The notes below the pieces were generated by a model that made no database searches, was not told the origin of the DNA, and saw only the letters and a program-made list of their open reading frames with translations. Made by a program: the position numbers and the translations under genes. A stretch of 64,000 bases of DNA from an uncultured Glaciecola sp. (GTDB taxonomy: Bacteria; Pseudomonadota; Gammaproteobacteria; Enterobacterales; Alteromonadaceae), in contig NZ_CALJHY010000003.1 in NCBI RefSeq assembly GCF_937770335.1, positions 62,001 to 126,000 on the forward strand, given 5' to 3'. Below are positions 38,378 through 46,697 of this stretch, one piece after another (positions within the stretch are counted from its first letter, which is position 1; each line of letters begins with the position of its first letter).

Positions 38378-40548
38378 AAATTTACCACCGGATTGCCCTT
38401 GCCACCTTTGAGTTTCTCCAAAACGACATCTTTGGGACCGTCCATGACTAATTTACCTTTTTCGAGAACGATAATCCTATCCACTAAAGATAATAAATCC
38501 ATTTTGTGGGTAATTAACAATAAGGTGCGATCCGTTGCTGTAGTACTGATAGATTTAATAAATTGTTGTTCGGCACGTGCGTCTAAGCTAGCCGTAGGTT
38601 CATCTAATAATAATATCTGTGGTGTATTTAGAATAGCCCGAGCCAGTGCAATAGACTGACGCTGACCACGGGATAAAGTATTGCCATTTTCACCGACCTG
38701 TTGATCAAGGCCCTGGGTGTCGTGATCAGTAAAAGCATTTACCCCAGACTGCTGCACCGCCCTTATAAGCTGATATTCAGTGACCTGTTTGGTGCCAAAC
38801 AAAATATTGTCACGAATGGTGCCATGAAATAAGACGATGTCCTGAGGTAAATAGCCAATATTTCGTCGTAAATCGCTTGGATGTATCTGCTGATGATTTA
38901 AACCATCAAATCGAATATTTCCTGCCGTGGGCTGATACAGTCCCAATAATAACTTTGCCAAGGTAGTTTTGCCCGAACCGTTACGCCCTACTATCGCAAT
39001 TTTTTCACCTTGCTTTATATCGATCGACATAGTTTGTAAAGCCGTTTTTGTTGAATCCGGGTAGGTAAAGTTGACATTTTCAGCACAAATATTGCCTGAC
39101 AGTTTAGGGCGACTTGCTAGGTGGGCTTTGTTTTCAAATTCCCCCTCTTGCTCCATTAAACTATCAAGTTGTCTTAATGCACTTATGGTTTGATTAGAGC
39201 GAGTCATTAAGCCTGCAAGTTTAGCCACTGGTGAAATGGCGCGTCCGGTTAACATTACTGCTGCAATGATCCCGCCCATAGAAATCAGATTGTCTGACAC
39301 ACGGTACACACCCAATACGACAACACCAATAACTGAAATCTGCACCATAAAACTAGCAAAGTTGATCACCGAATTAGTGATCATTTTAGACTTAAGTAAC
39401 CAACTAGAGGTGTGGCCTATCATTTGTTGCCAGGCATTTTGTACCACGCCTTCTGCACCGTTAGCCTTAATTGACTCCAATGCACCCAAACACTCAATCA
39501 GGTGTCCATGGCGTAGACTGGAAAATTTATTACTTTCTTCAATAGCGGCCCGCAGTTTTGGTTGTGTGAAAACCGTATAACCAATAATGAGTAAAGAAGC
39601 CACTATGGGAAATAATACTAAATCACCCGCAACTAACCATATACAAAACATAAACAACAGAGCAAAAGGTAAATCGACCAACGCGGTGATTGTGGCCGAG
39701 GAGAAAAACTCTCTCACGTTATCGAACTCGGATATTTGTTTTGCCATGCCCCCAATACTCGGCGCACGTTTTTCCAGTGGGATACCCACTACTTTGGCAA
39801 ATAATTTGGAGGAGACCTCTATATCCACTTTTTTTCCTGCTACGTCAATTAAATAGCCCCGTAATTGTTTTAAGATAAAATCAAATACATAAGCTACACT
39901 CGCGCCAATAGCTAATACCCATAAAGACTCAAAGGCTAAGTTTGGCACTACTTTGTCATAGATATTCATTACGAAGAGGGGTGAGACTAAAGCAAAAAGA
40001 TTCACCATAATAGACGCAATGATTACGTCTCTATATATAGGAGTCGCATCTTTTAAATGTTGCCATAACCAATGTTTTTTAGAGTCATTGATATGTACAT
40101 CAAAATTTCTGTCACCACGATATTGCTGCTTGATGAGAAATAAATAACCAACAAAATTTGATTCCAATTCTTCAATCGTTAGCTGTTCTTCCCCTCCAGT
40201 TTCAGGCAACGTTACAAGCGCTCTATTTTCCTCCAAATTGAGCTCTTGTAACACACAAGCTTGTTTATCTTTCAGCATCAAGATGCAGGGCAGCAACATT
40301 GAAGGTAATTCGTTTAATCCTTTACGTACCAGCTTGGCACTGAGTCCAGCCCGTGATGCAGCTTGGGGTAGAAGCTCCGGTGTCAGGTAACTAGCAGTAA
40401 CGGGTAGTCCAGCGGTCAAGGCTTCAGCTGAACAGGGATCACCAAAGTATTCTGTTAACAACACTAAACAGTCCAATAAAGGATCAGAGGTTAAGCGTTG
40501 TGAAGCACTTATTGTCCACTGGCTAGGCGTTTGCACCGAGGTTTGCAC
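38374..40548 (-). CDS. lapB: type I secretion ABC transporter/permease, LapB-like
   Basis: 724-residue inner-membrane transporter. The N-terminal C39-like domain (about 1-135; DPLLDCLVLLTEYFG and SADALTAG-type wording) is probably inactive as a peptidase and binds substrate. Six membrane helices (about 165-430) precede the ATPase: Walker A VGRNGSGKTT near 519, signature LSRGQRQSIALARAIL near 626, Walker B ILLLDEPTASLD and H-loop LLITHKMDLL. It powers export of the adhesin encoded upstream, from which it is separated by a terminator-like hairpin. Confidence 0.93.
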   Translation of the reverse strand: MQTSVQTPSQWTISASQRLTSDPLLDCLVLLTEYFGDPCSAEALTAGLPVTASYLTPELLPQAASRAGLSAKLVRKGLNELPSMLLPCILMLKDKQACVLQELNLEENRALVTLPETGGEEQLTIEELESNFVGYLFLIKQQYRGDRNFDVHINDSKKHWLWQHLKDATPIYRDVIIASIMVNLFALVSPLFVMNIYDKVVPNLAFESLWVLAIGASVAYVFDFILKQLRGYLIDVAGKKVDIEVSSKLFAKVVGIPLEKRAPSIGGMAKQISEFDNVREFFSSATITALVDLPFALLFMFCIWLVAGDLVLFPIVASLLIIGYTVFTQPKLRAAIEESNKFSSLRHGHLIECLGALESIKANGAEGVVQNAWQQMIGHTSSWLLKSKMITNSVINFASFMVQISVIGVVVLGVYRVSDNLISMGGIIAAVMLTGRAISPVAKLAGLMTRSNQTISALRQLDSLMEQEGEFENKAHLASRPKLSGNICAENVNFTYPDSTKTALQTMSIDIKQGEKIAIVGRNGSGKTTLAKLLLGLYQPTAGNIRFDGLNHQQIHPSDLRRNIGYLPQDIVLFHGTIRDNILFGTKQVTEYQLIRAVQQSGVNAFTDHDTQGLDQQVGENGNTLSRGQRQSIALARAILNTPQILLLDEPTASLDARAEQQFIKSISTTATDRTLLLITHKMDLLSLVDRIIVLEKGKLVMDGPKDVVLEKLKGGKGNPVVNL

Positions 40549-40572
40549 TGAGTATTAGATTCCTTAAAACAG

Positions 40573-40613
40573 ACAAAAAACATAACACAGTCAATTAAAA
40601 TACGACTGCGTTA
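40573..40613 (-). terminator. intercistronic terminator/attenuator between adhesin and ABC transporter genes
   Basis: On the minus strand TAACGCAGTC (40613-40604) pairs with GACTGTGTTA (40592-40583), 9 of 10 pairs plus one G-T wobble, with an 11-nt loop. TG and then TTTTTT follow. It lies in the 93-bp gap inside the operon. Partial termination would make more adhesin message than secretion message. Confidence 0.6.
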
Positions 40614-40641
40614 TCCAAAATTACAGACTAAAATAATTTTA

Positions 40642-43600
40642 CTATAACAATTCCGGTGAATCGAATTCAGGAATAGGTGCGTTTGTGGCAGAGCCCTGAT
40701 CACTTATCATGGTTCCGCCTCCTGCCAACAGTCCATTAGTGACAGTAGTAAAGGAGCCATTATCAGAATCATTCTGACTTTTTTCTAATATAACCGCTTC
40801 TACTAGATAATCCTTGGGTGTCGCTGCTAGGTCAATATCGAACAAACCACTTTCATCTTCCCCCATTGCAGCTAAATAAGTTTCAAGTCCGTCTGTGTTG
40901 ACGTCAGTTAAAATATCGCTTAAATCATCTAACTCAGGAGAATATTTAAAGTTAGCTTCGTCAGCATTCATTAATGCTTTTGCATCAAAATCCGTGTTTA
41001 TGCTGTCGCTAGTTTCATAAAGGTCGAGATCGACCGATTTGGCGGAGGGCTCTGGTGCTTTTTGTTCCTCTGCTTCTGTTACTCTAACACTTATTGTTAA
41101 GTCAGCCGTTGCCGTTTCAGGCGAAGTATCATCATCATCCTGGATGGTATAAGTAAAGACCAAGTTAGCGGAAGGTCCAGGCACCTGAGTACCCTGATAT
41201 GTTATAAATTGATAGAATCCAGTTTCATGGATATTTAAGGTACCGTAACCTGTATCAATGGAGATATAATCGCTGCCCCCGTCAAGCAGAGGATCTGTGC
41301 CAGCAATAAACGTATTATACGTTTTACCATCATATTCGACTTGTGTGATGGTGGGCGGTGCAGCATCATCAGCATCTCCACTATCAGCTGCATCTCCAGA
41401 ACTGCCTCGTGCGACTACGTCTCCTTGTCTAACGGTCCTGTCTACAGTCGCTCCATCCACCGTAAACAATGAAGTAGAGTTAAAATCGTCAATCGCTGTA
41501 GGCGCTAAAGTGTTAACCGCTATGGTCACAGCAGCCATACTGATATCACTATCGGTATCACTTAGGGTATACACAAAATTCAGCGCATCGGAGCCTTCAA
41601 GAAAACCTTTATTTTCGTAGGTAAAATTTCCATCGGCATTGATACGTAAGATCCCATTATTATTCGTACCGTCGAATGTCACATCACTCAAATCGCCTGA
41701 TGCTACAGCCTTTATTACACCATCTATTATTGTTAGCGTAGCATAGCCACCATCAGTAGCATCAAAGGTTAAATCAATTCCATTAAGCTGCGTAACAGTG
41801 CCCGGTCCATTGCCCTGATCCAGATCATTATTAAGAATATTGCCGGATACAGTTGTACCTTCATTCATACTAAAGACATCAGCGACTGCCTCGGGTTGGT
41901 CATTAACATTGATGGTCACCGTCGCGGTGCTTGTGTCACCATCGGCATCGGTGATGGTATAAGTAAAGGTGTCTGCACCGACAAAATCGGCGGCTGGCGT
42001 GTACGTGAAGTTACCTGCCTCGTCCACAGTCACCGTGGCGCCATTCACCGAGGCACTATCAAAACTGGTCACCGTGGTGGGTCCATCACCTAAGTCATCA
42101 TTCCCTAAAAGCGTACCCGTTAACTGGGTGTTTTCATTCATCCCAAAGGTGTCATCAACGGCATCGGCTAAAGCATTGACGTTAGCCACGTTCACCGTCA
42201 CCGTCGCGGTGCTTGTGTCACCATCGGCATCGGTGATGGTATAAGTAAAGGTGTCTGCACCGACAAAATCGGCTGCTGGCGTGTACGTGAAGTTACCTGC
42301 CTCGTCCACAGTCACCGCTCCGCCATTCACCGAGGCACTATCAAAACTGGTCACCGTGGTGGGCCCATCACCTAAGTCATCATTCCCTAAAAGCGTACCC
42401 GTTAACTGGGTGTTTTCATTCATCCCAAAGGTGTCATCAACGGCATCGGCTAAAGCATTGACGTTAGCCACGTTCACCGTCACCGTCGCGGTGCTTGTGT
42501 CACCATCGGCATCGGTGATGGTATAAGTAAAGGTGTCTGCACCGACAAAATCGGCGGCTGGCGTGTACGTGAAGTTACCTGCCTCGTCCACAGTCACCGT
42601 GGCGCCATTCACCGAGGCACTATCAAAACTGGTCACCGTGGTAGGTCCATCACCTAAGTCATCATTCCCTAAAAGCGTACCCGTTAACTGGGTGTTTTCA
42701 TTCATCCCAAAGGTGTCATCAACGGCATCGGCTAAAGCATTGACGTTAGCCACGTTCACCGTCACCGTCGCGGTGCTTGTGTCACCATCGGCATCGGTGA
42801 TGGTATAAGTAAAGGTGTCTGCACCGACAAAATCGGCGGCTGGCGTGTACGTGAAGTTACCTGCCTCGTCCACAGTCACCGTGGCGCCATTCACCGAGGC
42901 ACTATCAAAACTGGTCACCGTGGTGGGTCCATCACCTAAGTCATCATTCCCTAAAAGCGTACCCGTTAACTGGGTGTTTTCATTCATCCCAAAGGTGTCA
43001 TCAACGGCATCGGCTAAAGCATTGACGTTAGCCACGTTCACCGTCACCGTCGCGGTGCTTGTGTCACCATCGGCATCGGTGATGGTATAAGTAAAGGTGT
43101 CTGTACCGACAAAATCAGTTGCTGGCGTGTACGTAAAGTTACCTGCCTCGTCCACAGTCACCGCTCCGCCATTCACCGAGGCACTATCAAAACTGGTCAC
43201 CGTGGTGGGTCCATCACCTAAGTCATCATTCCCTAAAAGCGTACCCGTTAACTGGGTGTTTTCATTCATCCCAAAGGTGTCATCAACGGCATCGGCTAAA
43301 GCATTGACGTTAGCCACGTTCACCGTCACCGTCGCGGTGCTTGTGTCACCATCGGCATCGGTGATGGTATAAGTAAAGGTGTCTGCACCGACAAAATCGG
43401 CGGCTGGCGTGTACGTGAAGTTGCCTGCCTCGTCCACAGTCACCGCTCCGCCATTCACCGAGGCACTATCAAAACTGGTCACCGTAGTAGGCCCATCACC
43501 TAAGTCATCATTCCCTAAAAGCGTACCCGTTAACTGGGTGTTTTCATTCATCCCAAAGGTGTCATCAACGGCATCGGCTAAAGCATTGACGTTAGCCACG

Positions 43601-45246
43601 TTCACCGTCACCGTCGCGGTGCTTGTGTCACCATCGGCATCGGTGATGGTATAAGTAAAGGTGTCTGCACCGACAAAATCGGCTGCTGGCGTGTACGTGA
43701 AGTTACCTGCCTCGTCCACAGTCACCGTGGCGCCATTCACCGAGGCACTATCAAAACTGGTCACCGTGGTGGGTCCATCACCTAAGTCATCATTCCCTAA
43801 AAGCGTACCCGTTAACTGGGTGTTTTCATTCATCCCAAAGGTGTCATCAACGGCATCGGCTAAAGCATTGACGTTAGCCACGTTCACCGTCACCGTCGCG
43901 GTGCTTGTGTCACCATCGGCATCGGTGATGGTATAAGTAAAGGTGTCTGTACCGACAAAATCAGTTGCTGGCGTGTACGTAAAGTTACCTGCCTCGTCCA
44001 CAGTCACCGCTCCGCCATTCACCGAGGCACTATCAAAACTGGTCACCGTGGTGGGCCCATCACCTAAGTCATCATTCCCTAAAAGCGTACCCGTTAACTG
44101 GGTGTTTTCATTCATCCCAAAGGTGTCATCAACGGCATCGGCTAAGGCATTGACGTTAGCCACGTTCACCGTCACCGTCGCGGTGCTTGTGTCACCATCG
44201 GCATCGGTGATGGTATAAGTAAAGGTGTCTGCACCGACAAAATCGGCGGCTGGCGTGTACGTGAAGTTACCTGCCTCGTCCACAGTCACCGTGGCGCCAT
44301 TCACCGAGGCACTATCAAAACTGGTCACCGTGGTGGGTCCATCACCTAAGTCATCATTCCCTAAAAGCGTACCCGTTAACTGGGTGTTTTCATTCATCCC
44401 AAAGGTGTCATCAACGGCATCGGCTAAAGCATTGACGTTAGCCACGTTCACCGTCACCGTCGCGGTGCTTGTGTCACCATCGGCATCGGTGATGGTATAA
44501 GTAAAGGTGTCTGTACCGACAAAATCAGTTGCTGGCGTGTACGTAAAGTTACCTGCCTCGTCCACAGTCACCGCTCCGCCATTCACCGAGGCACTATCAA
44601 AACTGGTCACCGTGGTGGGTCCATCACCTAAGTCATCATTCCCTAAAAGCGTACCCGTTAACTGGGTGTTTTCATTCATCCCAAAGGTGTCATCAACGGC
44701 ATCGGGTAAGGTATTGACATCGTCAATTGGGTCAACAATGAGCGGACCGTCTGCAGCCTCAGGAGTATTATCTATCTCAGGAGTATTATCCAGCTCAGCG
44801 GTATCATAGCCAGCACCGGCCAGAAGTTCATTACCCTGCCTCTCTAACGTCACAAAATCTGTACCTTCATTGCCAGTTAAACCGCCAGCAGATGTATCAG
44901 GTAGATCTACATCATCACCAGACTCAATTAATGCCTGAATAGCATCGATATCGGCTTGCACGTTTTCGGGTGTTTCCTCGTTAAGGACTTGAGTTGTTGT
45001 TAGTGTCGAGGCTTGCTGTGATATTTGGTCATTAGTGGCCAAGGTTTCATCGGGTGTACCTGTTATTATCTGCTCTGCACCATCATCAAAAACTAGGGTG
45101 ATTTCACTGTCTTGGGCAAAGGTTAAAACGTTACCCGCCGCCAGGCTGTCACCTTTTTGTAATACTGTATTTTGTGAGGAACCAGTTTGCACTACCCCAC
45201 TAATATCGATTATTTGAGCATCTTTTAAGGTGGTGAAATTTTCCAT
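40642..45246 (-). CDS. LapA/BpfA-type giant surface adhesin with retention module and ten tandem repeats
   Basis: 1534 residues from the Met at 45246, after an AGGA site. Residues 1-115 (MENFTTLKDAQIIDISGVVQ, then KGDSLAAGNVLTF, DDGAEQIITG) are a LapA-type N-terminal retention module. The expected LapG cleavage site is DTSAGG at 117-122; most homologues have TAAG. After FVTLERQGNELLAGAGYDT come ten repeats of 94 residues beginning DAVDDTFGMNENTQLTG, of the tandem-95/cadherin-like type. A diverged repeat (EAVADVFSMNEGTTVSG) and about 300 unique residues follow. No GGxGxDxxx RTX nonapeptides are visible. The uncleaved C-terminus should carry the type I secretion signal. First gene of the operon, encoding its own exporter downstream. 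Confidence 0.88.
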   Translation of the reverse strand: MENFTTLKDAQIIDISGVVQTGSSQNTVLQKGDSLAAGNVLTFAQDSEITLVFDDGAEQIITGTPDETLATNDQISQQASTLTTTQVLNEETPENVQADIDAIQALIESGDDVDLPDTSAGGLTGNEGTDFVTLERQGNELLAGAGYDTAELDNTPEIDNTPEAADGPLIVDPIDDVNTLPDAVDDTFGMNENTQLTGTLLGNDDLGDGPTTVTSFDSASVNGGAVTVDEAGNFTYTPATDFVGTDTFTYTITDADGDTSTATVTVNVANVNALADAVDDTFGMNENTQLTGTLLGNDDLGDGPTTVTSFDSASVNGATVTVDEAGNFTYTPAADFVGADTFTYTITDADGDTSTATVTVNVANVNALADAVDDTFGMNENTQLTGTLLGNDDLGDGPTTVTSFDSASVNGGAVTVDEAGNFTYTPATDFVGTDTFTYTITDADGDTSTATVTVNVANVNALADAVDDTFGMNENTQLTGTLLGNDDLGDGPTTVTSFDSASVNGATVTVDEAGNFTYTPAADFVGADTFTYTITDADGDTSTATVTVNVANVNALADAVDDTFGMNENTQLTGTLLGNDDLGDGPTTVTSFDSASVNGGAVTVDEAGNFTYTPAADFVGADTFTYTITDADGDTSTATVTVNVANVNALADAVDDTFGMNENTQLTGTLLGNDDLGDGPTTVTSFDSASVNGGAVTVDEAGNFTYTPATDFVGTDTFTYTITDADGDTSTATVTVNVANVNALADAVDDTFGMNENTQLTGTLLGNDDLGDGPTTVTSFDSASVNGATVTVDEAGNFTYTPAADFVGADTFTYTITDADGDTSTATVTVNVANVNALADAVDDTFGMNENTQLTGTLLGNDDLGDGPTTVTSFDSASVNGATVTVDEAGNFTYTPAADFVGADTFTYTITDADGDTSTATVTVNVANVNALADAVDDTFGMNENTQLTGTLLGNDDLGDGPTTVTSFDSASVNGGAVTVDEAGNFTYTPAADFVGADTFTYTITDADGDTSTATVTVNVANVNALADAVDDTFGMNENTQLTGTLLGNDDLGDGPTTVTSFDSASVNGATVTVDEAGNFTYTPAADFVGADTFTYTITDADGDTSTATVTINVNDQPEAVADVFSMNEGTTVSGNILNNDLDQGNGPGTVTQLNGIDLTFDATDGGYATLTIIDGVIKAVASGDLSDVTFDGTNNNGILRINADGNFTYENKGFLEGSDALNFVYTLSDTDSDISMAAVTIAVNTLAPTAIDDFNSTSLFTVDGATVDRTVRQGDVVARGSSGDAADSGDADDAAPPTITQVEYDGKTYNTFIAGTDPLLDGGSDYISIDTGYGTLNIHETGFYQFITYQGTQVPGPSANLVFTYTIQDDDDTSPETATADLTISVRVTEAEEQKAPEPSAKSVDLDLYETSDSINTDFDAKALMNADEANFKYSPELDDLSDILTDVNTDGLETYLAAMGEDESGLFDIDLAATPKDYLVEAVILEKSQNDSDNGSFTTVTNGLLAGGGTMISDQGSATNAPIPEFDSPELL
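41915..44705. repeat. ten tandem 282-bp repeats inside the adhesin gene
   Basis: The same 282-bp unit recurs without gaps; for instance GTCACCGTCGCGG starts at 41915 and again at 42197, and equivalent points follow at +282 each. The last copy (toward 44705) is complete up to its junction with unique sequence. Units differ mainly at two short places, coding GGAV or GATV and ATDFVGT or AADFVGA, in several combinations. Near-identity points to recent unequal exchange or gene conversion, and the copy number may be underestimated in short-read assemblies. Confidence 0.95.
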
Positions 45247-45420
45247 AGATAACATTCCTAATAATTGACTTAATTCACAGATAAAAACGGCACAGCGTGG
45301 CACTTAACAGGGTTTCAATCGAATTCTAACGTTATCAAGTTGTTAACTTGGCATTAAAACTGATTAATATAGCTGGAGAGAGTAACAAAATAATCTAGCG
45401 ATCTTTAGTACTATTTGGCT

Positions 45421-45453
45421 GTACAAGACGGAATGAGGTATTCCGTCTTGTAC
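45421..45453. repeat. 14-bp perfect inverted repeat between the PEP-CTERM gene and the adhesin gene
   Basis: Arms GTACAAGACGGAAT (45421-45434) and its exact complement (45440-45453) surround the loop GAGGT. There is no T-run on either side. It lies 175 bp upstream of the adhesin start and 63 bp beyond the PEP-CTERM gene stop. It could be a transcript-end hairpin for that gene or an operator for the adhesin operon. Confidence 0.7.
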
Positions 45454-45515
45454 ATATGTATGAAATTAGGGGGATAAATAAGCCTCTTACGATATAAGAG
45501 TAGTGCAAGCCATTA

Positions 45516-46082
45516 CTAGCGTTTAAATTTACGGACGCCTAAACCAAGAAGAGCTAGAGCAAAAACACCCAGAGTAGAAGGTCCGGGAACCTCAACCGCC
45601 TTGAAGACATAGTTCGTATAAGAATTAGGAATAGCACGATCCTGAACATAAGCCGAAAAATCTCCTATGGCATCATATTTACCAGCCGTACCTCCATTAT
45701 CAGCTGTCATCCCTTCAGCTTTCCGCTCAATATCATTTATATCTGGGCCATAGTAACTGTCGTACCATGCAAGGTGATTTACTACATCATCGCCTACGCT
45801 TATGGTATCGACGTCGGATATTTTTAGGTATGCCGCTGTGGCTAATGTATATGCCACATTCACATCACCATAAATTGCAATAGCTGCAGCAGCCAAACCA
45901 TTATAGGACACAGCGTGCTCCCAAGTAGGTCCATCTGTCAAATCAAACTGACCGACATATTCCCATTCTAAGCCATCGCCATCTTGATAAATCCCACCTA
46001 AAATCAGGTCCGCATTAGCCTGACCAAACAAGCCAATTGACATAACAGCTGCACATATTACTTTAAAAAATCGACCTTTCAT
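45516..46082 (-). CDS. PEP-CTERM-type sorting-signal protein
   Basis: 188-residue secreted protein. The signal peptide (residues 1-24) ends at ANA. The C-terminus VPGPSTLGVFALALLGLGVRKFKR has the tripartite layout of PEP-CTERM: a Pro motif (here PGPS instead of PEPS), a hydrophobic helix and a basic tail. Such proteins are cut and anchored by exosortase, usually in strains that make an extracellular polysaccharide. No exosortase gene is in the window. The mature domain (about 25-160) has no recognised enzyme motif; WEHAVSYNGLAAAAIAIYGDVNVA suggests a structural or matrix protein. A GGAG site lies 6 nt before the start. Confidence 0.8.
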   Translation of the reverse strand: MKGRFFKVICAAVMSIGLFGQANADLILGGIYQDGDGLEWEYVGQFDLTDGPTWEHAVSYNGLAAAAIAIYGDVNVAYTLATAAYLKISDVDTISVGDDVVNHLAWYDSYYGPDINDIERKAEGMTADNGGTAGKYDAIGDFSAYVQDRAIPNSYTNYVFKAVEVPGPSTLGVFALALLGLGVRKFKR

Positions 46083-46697
46083 AAAATTCTCCGTGAAGGC
46101 TCATAAGAGTTCACCATACAACATTTGATTATTTATAACTTTCTATTTTACTAAACTACAAAAAGTTAACGACGTAAACTGATCAACATAACTTAATATG
46201 CAAAAAATATTCCATTAATTAAATATCGCTATTATTCAAAAACTTAAGAAAAAATAAAATCCGTAAAATTGAAAGTGTAAAAAAAATGGACACATTGGTT
46301 AATAATAATATTGTGTCTCCGTGAGTTTACGAACGAGATAATTCATTGTGTTAGGTGCGTGCAGACCCGAGCTCGCGTCTTCGACTTTTCGAATTACGCC
46401 CAATCGGATAAATGTAATCAATAGAAACTTACGTTTTCAAGCCTTTTGAATTTTTAATATAACCAAAACTGGTTGGCGGATTAACTTTAGATACACTGCC
46501 TAAATATCAAATTATATCTTTGCCTGGTTCAGTAGTGAAATTACCAGTTCTTTGGGCGTTACAAGCGTTTATCTCTGATGAACCAGACAGATTGAGTGTT
46601 GTAGCTTTTTTGTCTGTTTGTGCATCGATGGAAAGCCCGAATTTTACGCAAGTTCATCATTAAGCAAATTTCCGCTCGGTTTAGTGTTATTTATATT
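46083..46697. other. non-coding interval upstream of the PEP-CTERM gene
   Basis: 615 bp, AT-rich. The left part is the upstream region of the PEP-CTERM gene. On the plus strand 46463-46663 is open for 66 codons but has no convincing start or ribosome binding site; I do not call it a gene. Confidence 0.5.

Noticed and set aside
41915-44705. CRISPR array
   Set aside because: The regular repeats are 282 bp, coding and contiguous without spacers.
41969-44809. A series of plus-strand open frames of about 91 codons, one per 282 bp
   Set aside because: They are opposite-strand shadows of the adhesin repeats, identical because the repeats are identical. No ribosome binding sites.
46463-46663. Plus-strand open stretch of 66 codons reading PKLVGGLTLDTLPKYQIISL and onward
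   Set aside because: No good start codon or ribosome binding site, bounded upstream by a stop codon, and no family recognised. It could be a gene remnant, but 66 open codons can arise by chance.
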